Of a DNA stretch of 64,000 bases, positions 45,547-61,356 are shown piece by piece. The notes under the pieces are model-generated. The model had not been told where the DNA came from. It made no database searches and saw nothing but the letters and a program-made list of their open reading frames with translations. The stretch comes from Diadema setosum (taxonomy: Eukaryota > Echinodermata > Echinoidea > Diadematoida > Diadematidae): NCBI RefSeq assembly GCF_964275005.1, contig NC_092695.1, positions 14,399,697-14,463,696 on the forward strand, written 5' to 3'. A program made the translations under genes and the position numbers. Numbering within the stretch: position 1 is the stretch's first letter; every line of letters starts with the position of its first letter.

Positions 45547-45636
45547 CTAGATGGGGCAGTCATAAATATGGATTGCCTTGTCGTCTGATACAGATACCAT
45601 TTTAGCTCCATTTCCACTGTATTTAGTCTGCCAAAC
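45547..45636 (-). CDS. SKIC8: SKIC8 (WDR61) last coding exon
   Basis: Encodes 29 residues and a TAG stop: [20 protein letters not shown], then AIHIYDCPI. The ending HIYDCPI is the signature C-terminus of SKIC8/WDR61 and closes the seventh WD blade. The acceptor is GTTTTGCAG directly before GTT TGG, phase 0, matching the upstream exon that ends CAT TAC GAT CAG. SKIC8 is a WD-propeller scaffold shared by the cytoplasmic Ski complex (mRNA 3'-5' decay with the exosome) and the nuclear PAF1 transcription complex. No disabling change is seen. The product name comes from memory of the human protein, not a search. Confidence 0.93.
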   Translation of the reverse strand, partial: VWQTKYSGNGAKMVSVSDDKAIHIYDCPI

Positions 45637-46035
45637 CTGCAAAACAAGAAAAGATGAAAGTGTTCATTTGTTATCAATCTTGATCTTTATTGTGAATATT
45701 CTCTCTCTCTTTTAATAGGAGCAGTCAATAAATGATTGCAAAATAAATTGAAACTTCCACGTGAAAATATACTACTGGGTGAGTCAAAGTAGAAATGTTG
45801 CTGTGGCAACTGTAAGCCTCCGCCACCTTCCATATTCTTTATATAGTTCTCTAGTACATCTTGACAAGGCAAGAGGACAGTTTCACATGATTGGCAAGAA
45901 AACTAAATGACATGTTTGAAAGTTTGAAAGCACAACCCAAATATGTTGAGAGTTTATACATTCCTTGAACCAGGTTTTATTTGGATGGCTAAATTGTTTC
46001 AGACAGCAAGTATTCAGGAATTTGATTATGCTACA

Positions 46036-47822
46036 TTTACACTTTGTTCCTGGCAACCACAGCAGCCCCATTTGCCTGATATGTAGTGCACTGTGGGTAG
46101 GTGGGATATCCTCATTTTTATTTCCTCTCAGATTCTAGCCCTGTTCATTCCAGTCTTCGCTTCGGTGATCTTGCCTTGTTCATTCCAGTCTTTGCTTCGG
46201 TGATCATGTCACTATCAAATGCCATCCTCACAGCGTCTGGTCAGACTAGACTACACCATATGTGACCGTGCATCACAAAACGAACAAAAAGTCGCACCCC
46301 TTGATTTTATGCGAGGACTCAAAAAAGGTGAAATGGGTCAACCGAGTCAATATTGAGTTTTGCATATTTTCTGAAAGAGCTATCCTTCTTCTACATTATT
46401 CTTTCATTTGGGATCATAACATTGATGAGAAAGTGTGTTGTCAGCAGTTTTTCTACAACCCTATTATGGGGGAGAATAGAAAGATCGGGTATGTCTTAGA
46501 GTCCCCTTTTCATTTCTTGAAATGCTTTACACACTCTTCACTTTCAAGTCTAATAACTTTTGAAAGGATAACTCTACTGCTTGAAAGTTAGCATTAATTA
46601 TGGACAGAATGTGTTAATAGAACATGCTTAATTTCAGTTTAATCTGATAATCCCTTCATTGTTGTTGCTCCAGTGGTTTACATCCTGTGTTTTTCCCGTT
46701 TGTGGTTTACATCTTGTGTTTTTCCCTTTTATTTCACAGCTAGCACAGCTTGGTAAAGATTTAGCACTTGAATAGACCCTGTACTTCAGAGCCTCTTTTC
46801 TCAATTCACAATTTTCCAGAGTGTGTGCTTTCTTCCTAGTATTTAGGTAGGTTAGGGGAGTCCATTTGAATTGAGTTATACATCATTTTAAAGGACAAGT
46901 TCACCTTCATAAACATAAGGATTGAGAGAATTCAGCAATATTAGTAGAACACATCATTGAAAGTTTGAGGAAAATCAGACAATCCGGTCAAAAATTATGA
47001 ATTTTTTGAAGTTTTGTGCAGTAACCGCTGGATGAGAAGACTACTGCAGTGTATGATGTCACATGCGTACAACAATATAAGGAAAATATAAAGAAATTTT
47101 TACAAAATTTCATCTTTTGAAAAAAGTACACATTCCCTTGACTCGTTACCGACATATGTTATGGAAAATATTATTCCCCCTGCCTTTAGAAAGAGGCAAG
47201 TCAAGTGCTCTTTTATTATGTGAAACAAAGTGAAAATATGTTGAATTTTCTTTATACTGTTGTATGCATACGACATCACAAGCTGTAGTAGTCTCCTCAT
47301 CCAGCGGTTCCGACACAAAAATTTTAAATATTCATAACTTTTACATTGATTGTCCAAGGTTCACTGATGTGTTCTACTAATATTGCTGCATTCTCTTAAT
47401 CCTTATGTTTATGAAGGTGAACTTGTCCTTTAAAGCTAGAGTCCGCTCTTTAAGAATTTGCCCTTAAATGAAATTCCATGTCTGGCGACTTTTTGTTGGT
47501 TTTGTGATGCAGGGTCACATATTTCCTGTTGCGTCCAATTAAGAACTGCTTCAAAAGTTTCGTTACGGCCTATTACGTGCTGTCACATTTCTTGCATACA
47601 ACCCCTTTCACTATACCCTACTAGGTTTCTCATCAGCACCATGAAGGCCATGGCAAATTTTTTGAAAAAAAAATTAATTAAATTAATATGGCATCCACAA
47701 CAATCACAGCCTGTTAAGTTTGCCAATCCTGTCCCCCAGGTTGCCTCACATCCATCAGATTTTGTCCATGCTGCCCTGAAACGGAATTTCTGTGGCCACC
47801 AGGAACATGGTGTAAACATAAC
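46036..47822. mobile_element. 1.8-kb insertion with short inverted ends
   Basis: Near its borders TTTACACTTTGTTCCTGGCA faces, inverted, TGTTTACACCATGTTCCTGG, with CCACAG following in both. The target duplication is unclear. Inside are a tandem 36-base duplication (TTCATTCCAGTCTTCGCTTC near 46147 and TTCATTCCAGTCTTTGCTTC near 46182) and the MITE 46887-47434. No known protein motif is found in its frames. Confidence 0.45.
46887..47434. mobile_element. palindromic MITE, full-length reference copy
   Basis: Ends TTTAAAGGACAAGTTCACC and GGTGAACTTGTCCTTTAAA. The arms mirror each other for over 200 bases (AGCAATATTAGTAGAACACA, GAGAAGACTACTGCAG / CTGTAGTAGTCTCCTC, TGATGTCACATGCG / CGCATACGACATCA). 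TTTAAA flanks or forms both ends, suggesting TTAA-target integration. No coding capacity. Confidence 0.85.
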
Positions 47823-48622
47823 ATTATTTTCAATGGACCTTTGACCCTTGCCCTTTGACCCCATGATCCAAACTTTCTTCAAATAATCACAACCAGTAAA
47901 AACTTGTAACATCCAATTTTCACAATCCTTTGAGCTATTCTCAAAATGTGGGGGAAATGAATGACATTTAAACATTCTCACTTGAACTTTGACCCATGGA
48001 CCAAATCTTTTCCTATACAATCATTGTGCAGTACTGCATGTACATTATAAATACCTAGTAGATCTAAGTCAGTGCATTGAGTAAATTCAAAGGTATGGAA
48101 AAGATAGTGTAATTTCAGCATTAAATGGAATTATAGCATTTCAACCTGCCCTTTGACCCCTTGACCTTGGACCCCAAAATTCAACAGAGATCATTGTCAG
48201 GCAGTACATATGAATTCAGTTTTCATGAAGAAATCTTCAGCCATTTCCAAGATATGGAAAAAAGCTATTTTGTAGCATTTTCACTTGACTTTTAACCCAA
48301 ATAGCCTAAAACTTTTCCACTAAGAATCTTTATTTGGTAATACATGTATACACTAAGTTTCATGAAAATGCCTTCAGGTATTGAAGAGATATGAGGGAAC
48401 TAATGAAATTTGGAGAATTTGACCCTGACCTTTGACCTTGAGCATGTGCCCCCAAAATTTTATAGGCACAGCTTCATCCACTCATAAATATATTGGATTA
48501 TGCCATGTTTCATTCAGATACCCCAAATGGTTCTAAAGTTATGCTATCCACAAAATCAATTGCGGACAGAAAGACGGAAGGGTGGATAACCTGAAAACAC
48601 AACATCTTCGTGACTGAGGTAT

Positions 48623-50148
48623 AATAACATTTACACTTTTAAAATTGACATTCATGTAAAAACCAACCAGAAACAAAAGGCCACCATATATGTTTCTAAA
48701 GAGTGTTTTATCCAGAATCATTAGATATCCTTTTTTTTTTTTTTTTTTTTTTTTGGGGGGGGGGGGTTATGTGTTCATGCTTGGATGAACAGGAGACATT
48801 GATTGTGTAATAGAGGGCAAACTTGCATGAAAGTATAGTAATACTTATGTGGTGTTTGAAAAAGCAGTTGGGATTTGGGTAACTATTCACTCATTCTTTG
48901 CAGACCCATAGACATCCCAAACATCCTTTGGATGTCCTCGTCTTCAGTGTACTGTGTTCTAGTTCTTTGGATGAACAGGAGACATTTGAGAGAGTGCAGA
49001 ATTCGACTTGTGCAAAAGTATGGTGATGCCTATTCATTCCTTATTAGCACATGCAAATGATATCTCTAACAAAATTAACCATGCCAAACACATTCACACT
49101 CGGTCAGATACAAACACACACACAAACCTAGCTGATCTTCGACAGCCTGGATGTCCTTTGTTGAAGTTACAGTTTGTTCCCTTTCTGCAGTACTTCTAAA
49201 AGTTTTCATATGCAATTTACAATAGCCTATCAGGACATCTGATGTTTGTTAAACATTGCCGAAATTGTCTGAAGACCTGGGTCACATTGCATTGATACTG
49301 TGCACTTTCTTTCACCAAGAAAGATCAGCATTGAAGGCGAGCTGAGCATGCACCATGCTTGCCCATTCAAGTTTATACACGTAAGGACAAAGGCCAATTG
49401 AAAGCTACCTTCTTTTTTTTTTTTTGGTAAATAATAGTCCTATTCAGTGCCTATGTGATGTCTGCTAAGTCAGGCAAGGCCTTGGAGCACAAGCTCACAT
49501 CTATAACCTGTTGAATGCTGCAACTCTTTATGGAAAAAAAGAAGCACCACTTATTATCCTCTCTCTATTTTGTTTTGAAATGGTGCAAGACTACATGCAA
49601 AATAATGGTTACCTTTTTTCAACCAAGTCATCATTACATCATGAAACTTTCTGGAAAACCCCAAATTTCACATTGAACATAAAAATTAAATTCACATTTA
49701 ATCATAATGCCATGTTGAAAGTCAAGTGCATTAACATCACGATGAATTGTTTCCCCCAAAGGACTCAGTCACTGTGCATCTTAATGTGATATGTGATATG
49801 AGTGTGTGTGTGCGTGTGCAACTTTGCTTCTGAAAAAGCATGAAATTATGCATTCCATCTCATTTGATACATTCATTGCCTTACTCGAATACTTTTTGTG
49901 CAAGTCCATTTTTGCGTTCTCATACAAAGCCTCCTGTTCATCCAAGCATGGACACGTTACATATCATACAAAAATAAAACTGAATGATGAAGAATAAAAG
50001 ATTCTTTCAAAACATGTATTAATGGCTGGCTTTTAAAGTAAACAACAATTTTCTGAGAGTAACCCTTTTTTTAACCACACTGTAGAGAAAACATGAAACA
50101 CCATATGAATTCTGTCAGAAACTTTTTCACATCAAGAGGTTGCCTCAC
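48623..50148. other. SKIC8 intron sequence with an inverted pair
   Basis: GTTCATGCTTGGATGAACAG at 48772 has an inverted relative CTGTTCATCCAAGCATGGAC near 49932. A third related GGATGAACAGGAGACATTTG lies near 48968. T and G runs lie at 48730-48768. No additional SKIC8 exon was recognised. Confidence 0.45.
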
Positions 50149-50227
50149 CTGATCGTAATGATCATAAAATGTTGCTACACACTGTCTTGTGGTGCTGTCC
50201 CATACCTTCACTGTCTTATCTGAAGAG
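50149..50227 (-). CDS. SKIC8: SKIC8 penultimate exon
   Basis: 79 bases, entering with one base of a split codon and leaving at phase 0: [20 protein letters not shown], then YDHYDQ. This is the end of blade 6 with the canonical VKVWD and the DH before blade 7. Splice sites: acceptor TTTTCCCCAG and donor CAG|GTGAGG. With the next exon it reads HYDQ|VWQT, equivalent to human HQDQ|VWGV. The intron to the last exon is 4.5 kb and holds a family A copy and MITEs. Confidence 0.93.
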
Positions 50228-50329
50228 CTGGGGAAAAGAGGGTCAAGAATATTAAGTGACCAACGATTTTAAATCATGTACGTTGTACATTATATCTCTG
50301 TATAACTTGAATTTCCAGTATAACGGATA

Positions 50330-50500
50330 ATAACATTTGATTACAGTACTCTCCACTTAATCGAGTACCGCTTCATAATTGGGTACTTACTCCGCTTAAA
50401 CAACTTAAAAACAGAAGAAAAAAAGTTCCTGATGTGTGTTATATCTACTGGATAATCGGGGTGGCATTCTGGATAGACGGGAAGGAATTTTCCAGATTAT
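50330..50500. mobile_element. pogo-like terminal fragment
   Basis: TACAGTACTCTCCACTTAAT, CGAGTACCGCTTCATAATTG and ATCTACTGGATAATCGGGGT resemble pogo/Tigger TIRs (CAG plus alternating codon-like text). No matching right end was found. In the second SKIC8 intron counted from the 3' end. Confidence 0.35.
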
Positions 50501-51362
50501 CCTGATTTACTTCCACAATTTCTCACAGAAAGCCTTTAGAATTTGTGTAAATATAAATCTTGAAGAAACTGTGAGGTGTTGAAAGCCAATAGAGGGCTTG
50601 AGTTGACGTTTTAACATGTTAAATCTGAAGTGTACAAATGATTCGCTTTATCACTGGCACAAGTAGACGTACTATGCCGTGTACGAACTGCACCAGTACC
50701 ACACACAGTGACAGACTAATCACTATACATGTGCCTATGAGCTATGGCTAGCTCTCAAGAAAAATGAAGAATAAACTAACTCCATTGAGATTCTAACCTT
50801 TCTTCAGGCTGTTAACTGAAAAAATTATGGTCGCCATGAAACACACGGGGACGCAGCCAAAGTCATTGCAGCATTTGGCTGCATATGCATATATGTGACC
50901 CATCACGGCAAAAGTAGCTATAAGTCGCGGACACCAAAACTGAGAAAAATCTTATTTTAGTTGAGGTACCGATAAACTGAAATTTTGATTTTTGGCTGAT
51001 TGGAAACCATAGGGTTTTAATTACCACTAGTTTCAAACTGGTACCAAATGGCATTCACTGATTATTTATTTAGCATGGTCATGATACAGTTAAATTCTTG
51101 AATGGGGAATCACGAGTTAAACGAATAAACCAGTTCGCAGTTCCACTTTGCGCATGAGCAGAAGAAAGGTCATGCATACCAACAGGCATGTTGGTTTTTA
51201 AATTCACTGGGATGAGCATCAGTGATGTAATGATTATTCATGTAATCCTTATAAATGCTGCTTGCCAGCACATCCACCTGACAGCATAAGTGGTATAAGC
51301 CAGTTCACACTTAGCTCATGGGCACATTGGTACAAATGACCTTTCTTTTTTCTCAGTTGGTT

Positions 51363-51700
51363 AAAGGGAAAGTAAACCCAAAGAGCAATGTGGATTGAGT
51401 GAAAGCAGTAATATTAGTAGAACACATCAGTGAAAGTTTGAGGAAAATCGGCCAATCGATGCAAAAGTTATGAATTTTTAAAGTTTTGGTGTTGCAACTG
51501 CTGGGTAAGGAGACTACTAGAGGTTATGACGTATGAGTGGACTACAATATAAAGAAAATAAAAAGGGAATTCAATAAAAATTCATTTTTTCATGAAAATT
51601 ACACATTCCGTCAGCTTGATACTGACATATGTTAGGGGTAGCACTTATTCCCCCTGCTTTCTGAAAGCGGTTAGTCAAGAACTCATTCATTTTGCTAGAA
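51363..51700. mobile_element. MITE arm, TTAAAGGGAAAG type
   Basis: TTAAAGGGAAAGTAAACCCA, CAGTAATATTAGTAGAACAC, GGTAAGGAGACTACTAGAGG and ATACTGACATATGTTAGGGG. Kin of 46887-47434 but only the left half is present. Confidence 0.65.
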
Positions 51701-52143
51701 AAGTGAATTTTTGTGGAATTATACTTGAAGATTATTCCATATTACTCTTAATTGGGGAAATTAAGCCGAAAAGTGATAAAACCAGCTTTCCAGGATGGTA
51801 CAGTTTTAAACATTTTCACATGATACAGCTCTGATTTACACTTTAGTGCAAATTTCTGGACCGATTGACTTTTGTTTTACATGCTTTATTATTACGTGAA
51901 ATTTCATTTCATTTGATCAATAAATAAGCAAAATATGGCCAACATTATGATCACGTTCAAAATGAATCTTCAGATTGCTCAGCAAGACGGCGGCTTGGAA
52001 CACCGATCATCAAAGGCACAAGTGCACCTGTGGAATTCTTTTGTACATCAATAGAAATCTGATAACTGTTTGAATAATTACAGCCAGTTGGAACTCCATG
52101 TTTAAAACCTCCTTGGTTAGGCATTTCACTCGTTTTCAAAGCA

Positions 52144-52476
52144 CAGGGTTCATACTTTCTCATGAATTAAATTTCATAACTTTCCATGACCTTTTTAGCC
52201 AGAATTCCATGACCTTTCCATGACTTTCACACATTTTTTTTTTTTTTAAACACATTAGACTGAAAATTTGATCTCAAATCAAAGCGAAGCAACTTTAGGG
52301 AATACGTATTACACATCTCACATAAACAACAGATAAACTTCTATAATTTTCCCAATTCCATGACTTTCCATGACCTTTTGATGGAAATATCAGTTTTTCA
52401 CGACTTTCAAGGCCTGGAAAAAGACTTGGCCAAATTCCATGACTTTCCAGGTTTTCCATGACCTGTATGAACCCTG
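52144..52476. mobile_element. 333-bp hAT-like MITE
   Basis: Inverted ends CAGGGTTCATAC and GTATGAACCCTG, with AAGCA duplicated on both sides (52139-52143 and 52477-52481). Subterminal TTCCATGACCTTT / AATTCCATGACTTTCC repeats several times. This TIR type is, as I recall, common among hAT elements of animals. No transposase. Confidence 0.8.
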
Positions 52477-53859
52477 AAGCAGCATGATGGATATTCAAGC
52501 ATTCCCACAATTTATGGAATTCACGTTCGAACAAAGAATAAACTTGCACAGAGCAGGTGACAAGGATGGTCTGTCAATTACCACTTCAGCAGGCATTCAT
52601 TTCATAGTTTCATGTTGAATGCATAAACAAAGTCTTTCTACCAACATTTGCTAAATACCAGGCTTGCTGTCAGGTGGATGTGCTAGTAAGCACCATTTAC
52701 AATGGTTACATGATTACTCCACGGAGGTGTTACAGAGATGGAGTGGCAACTCTTCATAATTCATGCAAACACAATGTTTGGGTTCAAGGCGTTACAATGG
52801 GATGTCTAGCATTCCACTATGCTTTGAAGTCATGCTCGGCACCGCTCTAGTTGCAAGACGAAGTTCGGAGACGAAGAATGAATTTCACATTTCGTTGAAT
52901 TACAAGCTTTATTTCACCGCAAAATTTTAAATTAAATACTCGAATTGATTTAGAATAGTTTAGGAAAGAATTCAATATTATAAACATGTATTTCTAGTTT
53001 CTTCGTAATTCGCAAATCGAAATGAAATGAAAATTAGGCCCTCTTAAAAACCTAATATTTTTCTATAATGCGCACATTTCCGCATGTTAATTTTCTATCT
53101 TTTGATAAGGGATATTTTGATCTTTCAAATAAAGTACTCCGCTAAAGCGTGTTCCACCGTGTTTTTAAACTATTTGCTGTTAAAATTGTGAGTTTTACAC
53201 TGCATTTTAATTCGCTGCTCCAATTCAAGGTACACAAATTCATTGTTGCCATCACATTGAAAGAGAGAGCGAATTGCAGTAGGAGCAAGTATTTCTAGAT
53301 GTGAGAGTGCTAGTCCTGATTATTGATGCTCTCTTTTGTCAAAGCACACGGGTAACACCTGTAGTTGAACGCATAACTTCTCGGCGGTGCCACGCATGAC
53401 TTCAAAGGAGAGCAGTAGTTGTCTCTCCTTCTCTAGCACCTCCCTTATTACTCCTTATAATGTACATCAGGGATGCTTATCTCAGTGAATTCACAGACAA
53501 ACATGCCTGATTGTACAAATGACCTTTTTCTGCCCATGCGCAAAGTGGAACTGTGAACTTGCTTATTTGGCAATAATCAGTAGAAAGAGATTGTTAATAC
53601 ATTCAAAGCAAAATAATGAAATGGATACTTTCCCAAGTGTTAATTGATGGATCATTCTGGTCATCTGGTCTACGCAAGTTCATTCTTTGTTTGAACAGGA
53701 TCAATGAATTCCATGAATTGTTATGTAAAGCTTATGCATTATGTCGCTCTAAAGCGAATGAAGTGCCCCTAACCGACCGAGAAAAAAGAAAGGTCATTCA
53801 GACCAATGTGCCCATGAGCTAACTCCGAATTGGCTTATACTGTATAACTCTACCTACAA

Positions 53860-54265
53860 CTATGAGTCTTACAGCCCATATGAGGTAGACACAAAGTAAA
53901 ACAACCCCCTGCATGAGATAGACACTAAGTAAATCAGGCCCACAAGCTACATGCTATGCAAATAAGGTCTACAAACTTGACACTAGGCAAGTATGGCCCA
54001 TGAGCTCGACACAGGGCAAAAAAAAAAATGTCCATGAGCTTGACAATATGTACAGTTGTAAATTAAGCCCACAAGTATGATGCTGAGCTCATGGGCCTTT
54101 TTTGCCTGGTGTCGAGCTCTTTGAACTTATTTGCCTAGTGTCAAATTTCTAGGCCTTAATTGCCTAGTGTCAAGCTCGTAGGTCTAGTTGACTTGATATC
54201 ATGCTTGTGGGCCTTGTTTACATAATGTCTAGCTCATGGACTGTATGACTCACAAGTGTCTTTCT
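53860..54265. repeat. fold-back minisatellite, copy 2
   Basis: The left arm units read like ACTTGACACTAGGCAAGTAT and CCCATGAGCTCGACACAGGG. From about 54080 units run in reverse (CTCATGGGCCTTTTTTGCCT, GGTGTCGAGCTC, TTTGCCTAGTGTC). The outer edge TGTATGACTCACAAG mirrors ATGAGTCTTACAGCCC. Same family as 14300-15172. In a SKIC8 intron, about 70 bases from an exon. Confidence 0.7.
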
Positions 54266-54338
54266 TGTATCACTCATTTCAATAACTTTAAAATGCCCAC
54301 TTATTGGAATAAATTACGGACTAGAGTACAAAACTGAC

Positions 54339-54431
54339 CTTGAGACAAAGTGTACATTGTCTGGACAGAAGTGGACACTAGTCACCCAGGAGCTGTGGCC
54401 AGACAGTGTTCCTGCCAAGTTGGCTTGTTGG
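54339..54431 (-). CDS. SKIC8: SKIC8 exon, WD blade 5-6 junction
   Basis: 93 bases, one base of split codon at the start and two at the end. It encodes [20 protein letters not shown], then [12 protein letters not shown] and the WV pair are typical WD-repeat features, and the text parallels human [16 protein letters not shown]. Acceptor AACATCCAG and donor AAG|GTCAGT. The split AG|C codon restores a serine run before DKTVKVWD. The intron that follows is 4.1 kb. Confidence 0.93.
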
Positions 54432-54761
54432 CTGGATGTTAAACAACATTTTTTTTTTTTGAGAAGAAAAAGTGTTTTGTGTCATTTAGTTCAATAATCA
54501 TTATTCTTATTTGTATACTATTTTGTTAACATTATTACCCTCAATGTTGCTGCCACTTATTTCACAATTACACATTGTTTACAGGAAGCAGGGATATTGA
54601 GAGATACATGTCGATAACTTGTTACATTCCTCCATCACCAAACTCTGCACCATCATTATCATCATCATAATCATAACCATAAATGCATTACTATGACATC
54701 ACTACAATAAGTGTAATTTTATAAAGCTGCAGAGATTTTGGCACAGAATATAAACAAGGCA

Positions 54762-55445
54762 AGTGCCAAAATGTGTCTCGCCCCTTCACATAGAAGAAAT
54801 TAATGTTTTAACTCCCGGAAATTCATTGACCCCGCCTATGGCCTTTGACCTTGTGGTGACCTTCAACTCCCATAGGGACATTTACCAGCCAAGTTTGGTT
54901 ACAAATGGACATATATGGATCAAAATTTATGAGCCATAAAAGCGCCGTAAATACTTAACATTGGACCCTTAGTTTGTTGACCTCTGTCTGTGACCTTTGT
55001 GGTGAACTTCAACTCCTCAAGGGACACCTACCATCCAAGTTTGGTCACAGACATAGGGATCAAAATTTATGAGCCATAATCGAAACGCACCGTAAAAACT
55101 TAATATTGGGCTCTAAAAGTTCGTTGACCTGTCTGTGATCCAAGTTTGGTCACATACAGACATATACATCAAAAGTTATGAGCCATGATCGAAATGCGCC
55201 GTAAAAAACTTAACATTGGGCTCCAAAGTTCATTGACCCCTGCCTGTGACCTTGAGATGACATTCATGTTAGGTAAAATGTGTAACTTTGTACAATCACT
55301 CTTCCCTCCAGGTTTGATTGAAATTGAAGTCCTCAGTAGAGAGTTATTCAAGTTTTTGTAGCGTTATGGACGGACGACGGACAGATGGACGGACAGACGC
55401 TGCAGGCGATCCCTTAGTCTCCCCTCACCTCTGGTGGGCTCAACA
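54762..55445. repeat. family D array, copy 2
   Basis: Starts AAGTGCCAAAATGTGTCTCG. It holds about four units (CCAAGTTTGGTCACA, GTTATGAGCCATGATCGAAA) and passes CACTCTTCCCTCCAGGTTTG. It then adds GGACGGACGACGGACAGATG and ends near CTCACCTCTGGTGGGCTC. Inside a SKIC8 intron. Confidence 0.7.
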
Positions 55446-60109
<4,664 letters not shown>

Positions 60110-61355
60110 CCCGGGCTCCAAGGGCAACACCCCTGGATCTGCCATGAACAAACTTGAAACTACAGTCATCAATGTAGTGTACTAACACAAAGTATTAACT
60201 TAACTCTTTTACTTCTGGTCCGCATCACCGCGAATTTTGTCTCCCGCATCACCTCGTATTTTACGACCACTCGGAGCTGTTTCTACTGAGCAATAAAATA
60301 CGCGGTGATGGGAGGTGACGTGCTAAATGCGGTGAATCCGTATTTTCAGGTCACAGATCGGGTCGCGCTGCCTCTGCCATTTTGTGGTAGGCCACTGAAT
60401 TTCGTTTAGTCTTTCTGTCCAAAATGCCCCTATATAAAGATCACCAACATTTCCTGCCACTTGGTTATTAGGATTCGTTGCAGGTCGAGGGTCCAGTTAA
60501 TGCTCTCCCGGGGCTCCGCCATACTAACGTTAGTATTCCAGCAAAAACAAATTAAGGAATCTACAACTTCGAATCGATACGATATTATGGGAAAATCAAC
60601 GCAGTGTAAAAATCAGAGTATAATGTAGTATAATACTAGGCTGTTGAGCACACAAACAATAGACAAAGAATGCACGCAATTCACATGTTCCACCTCATGT
60701 ATTTAGTAGGAGTTGGTACAAGGCATGATGTGCCTGCGAAACTACTGTCGCTGTGTACACAAGTGTCAGAGTGTGCGATGAACCGATTTGAAAAGCGCGG
60801 GGCAAAAGCTCCCAATAATTCGAGACTTCTGGTACACCGCGAATTTCGCTACCCGGTGTGTTTCTACTGAAAATCGTCCCTCACATCACTGCGCATCGAC
60901 CACCTCAAAAGGTGGACGACGGAACACCTCGCATCACCGCGCATCGGCCACTACCCGATCTGTTTCTACTGAGGAAAAATTTGAGGTGTCACAGCGCATC
61001 GCCACGCATCACCGCGAATCACCTCGCATCGCCTCGCATCACCTCGAATTTTCATCGCTCAGTAGAAACACGCTCTTGGGGGTTTGGGACCCCCTGGGTG
61101 ACCCTGGGTGGGGCATGGTGCCCATTTGAACAAATTGAGATCCTATCCCCCTTGGGATGCTACCTGCCAAGTTTGGTGAAAACCATCATGTGGTTTTCAA
61201 GAAGAAGATGAAAATGTTCAACTTAGGCCCCCGTTTGGACTCCTCCCTTCCCCCTTCTTTGGGCACCAAGGGGAGCACTCCTGGATTTGCTATAAACAAA
61301 CATGAAACTACATTCATCTGGTTCTAGAGAAGAAGGTTTTTAAATATACATGTCT
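60110..61355. repeat. family B repeat, split by a TIR element
   Basis: 60110-60220 (CACCCCTGGATCTGCCATGA, CTTGAAACTACAGTCATCAA) and 61074-61355 (GGGGCATGGTGCCCATTTGA, GTGGTTTTCAAGAAGAAGAT, GGTTCTAGAGAAGAAGG) are family B on both sides of the insertion. Confidence 0.6.
60269..61073. mobile_element. 805-bp TIR element rich in ATCACCGCG
   Basis: Left GAGCTGTTTCTACTGAGCAA and right GCTCAGTAGAAACACGCTC are inverted partners, followed inward by AAAATACGCGGTGATG and CATCACCTCGAATTTT. The right third is a short tandem array of CGCATCACCGCGAATCACCT type. TGTTTCTACTGA recurs at 60859 and 60961. The left border may be more complex, since GCATCACCGCG text also precedes 60269. No clear duplication or coding sequence. 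Confidence 0.6.
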
Positions 61356-61356
61356 A

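Larger units (their letters stand above)
45780..48622 (+). repeat. family A repeat, copy 4, split by an insertion
   Basis: 45795-46035 carries the left end (GTAAGCCTCCGCCA, TTTCACATGATTGGCAAGAA, CATTCCTTGAACCAGG). From 47823 the body continues (TTGACCCTTGCCCTTTGACC, ACTTTCTTCAAATAATCAC) to 48622 (GCGGACAGAAAGACGG, AACATCTTCGTGACTGAGG). The break falls where copy 1 reads GCATTTTCACTTGACTTT. It lies within the last SKIC8 intron. Confidence 0.6.
51110..53845. repeat. cluster of long inverted repeats in a SKIC8 intron
   Basis: Three inverted pairs. (1) 51128-51165 (GTTCCACTTTGCGCATGAGC) with 53530-53560. (2) 51270-51290 (CCAGCACATCCACCTGACAG) with 52668-52690. (3) 51290-51350 (GCTCATGGGCACATTGGTAC, AATGACCTTTCTTTTTTCTC) with 53776-53840. 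The order on the right (2, 1, 3) is not the simple mirror of the left, so at least two overlapping elements are involved. A fourth pair, TTTGAAGTCATGCTCGGCAC near 52829 and its complement near 53390, lies inside. No coding sequence. Confidence 0.6.
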
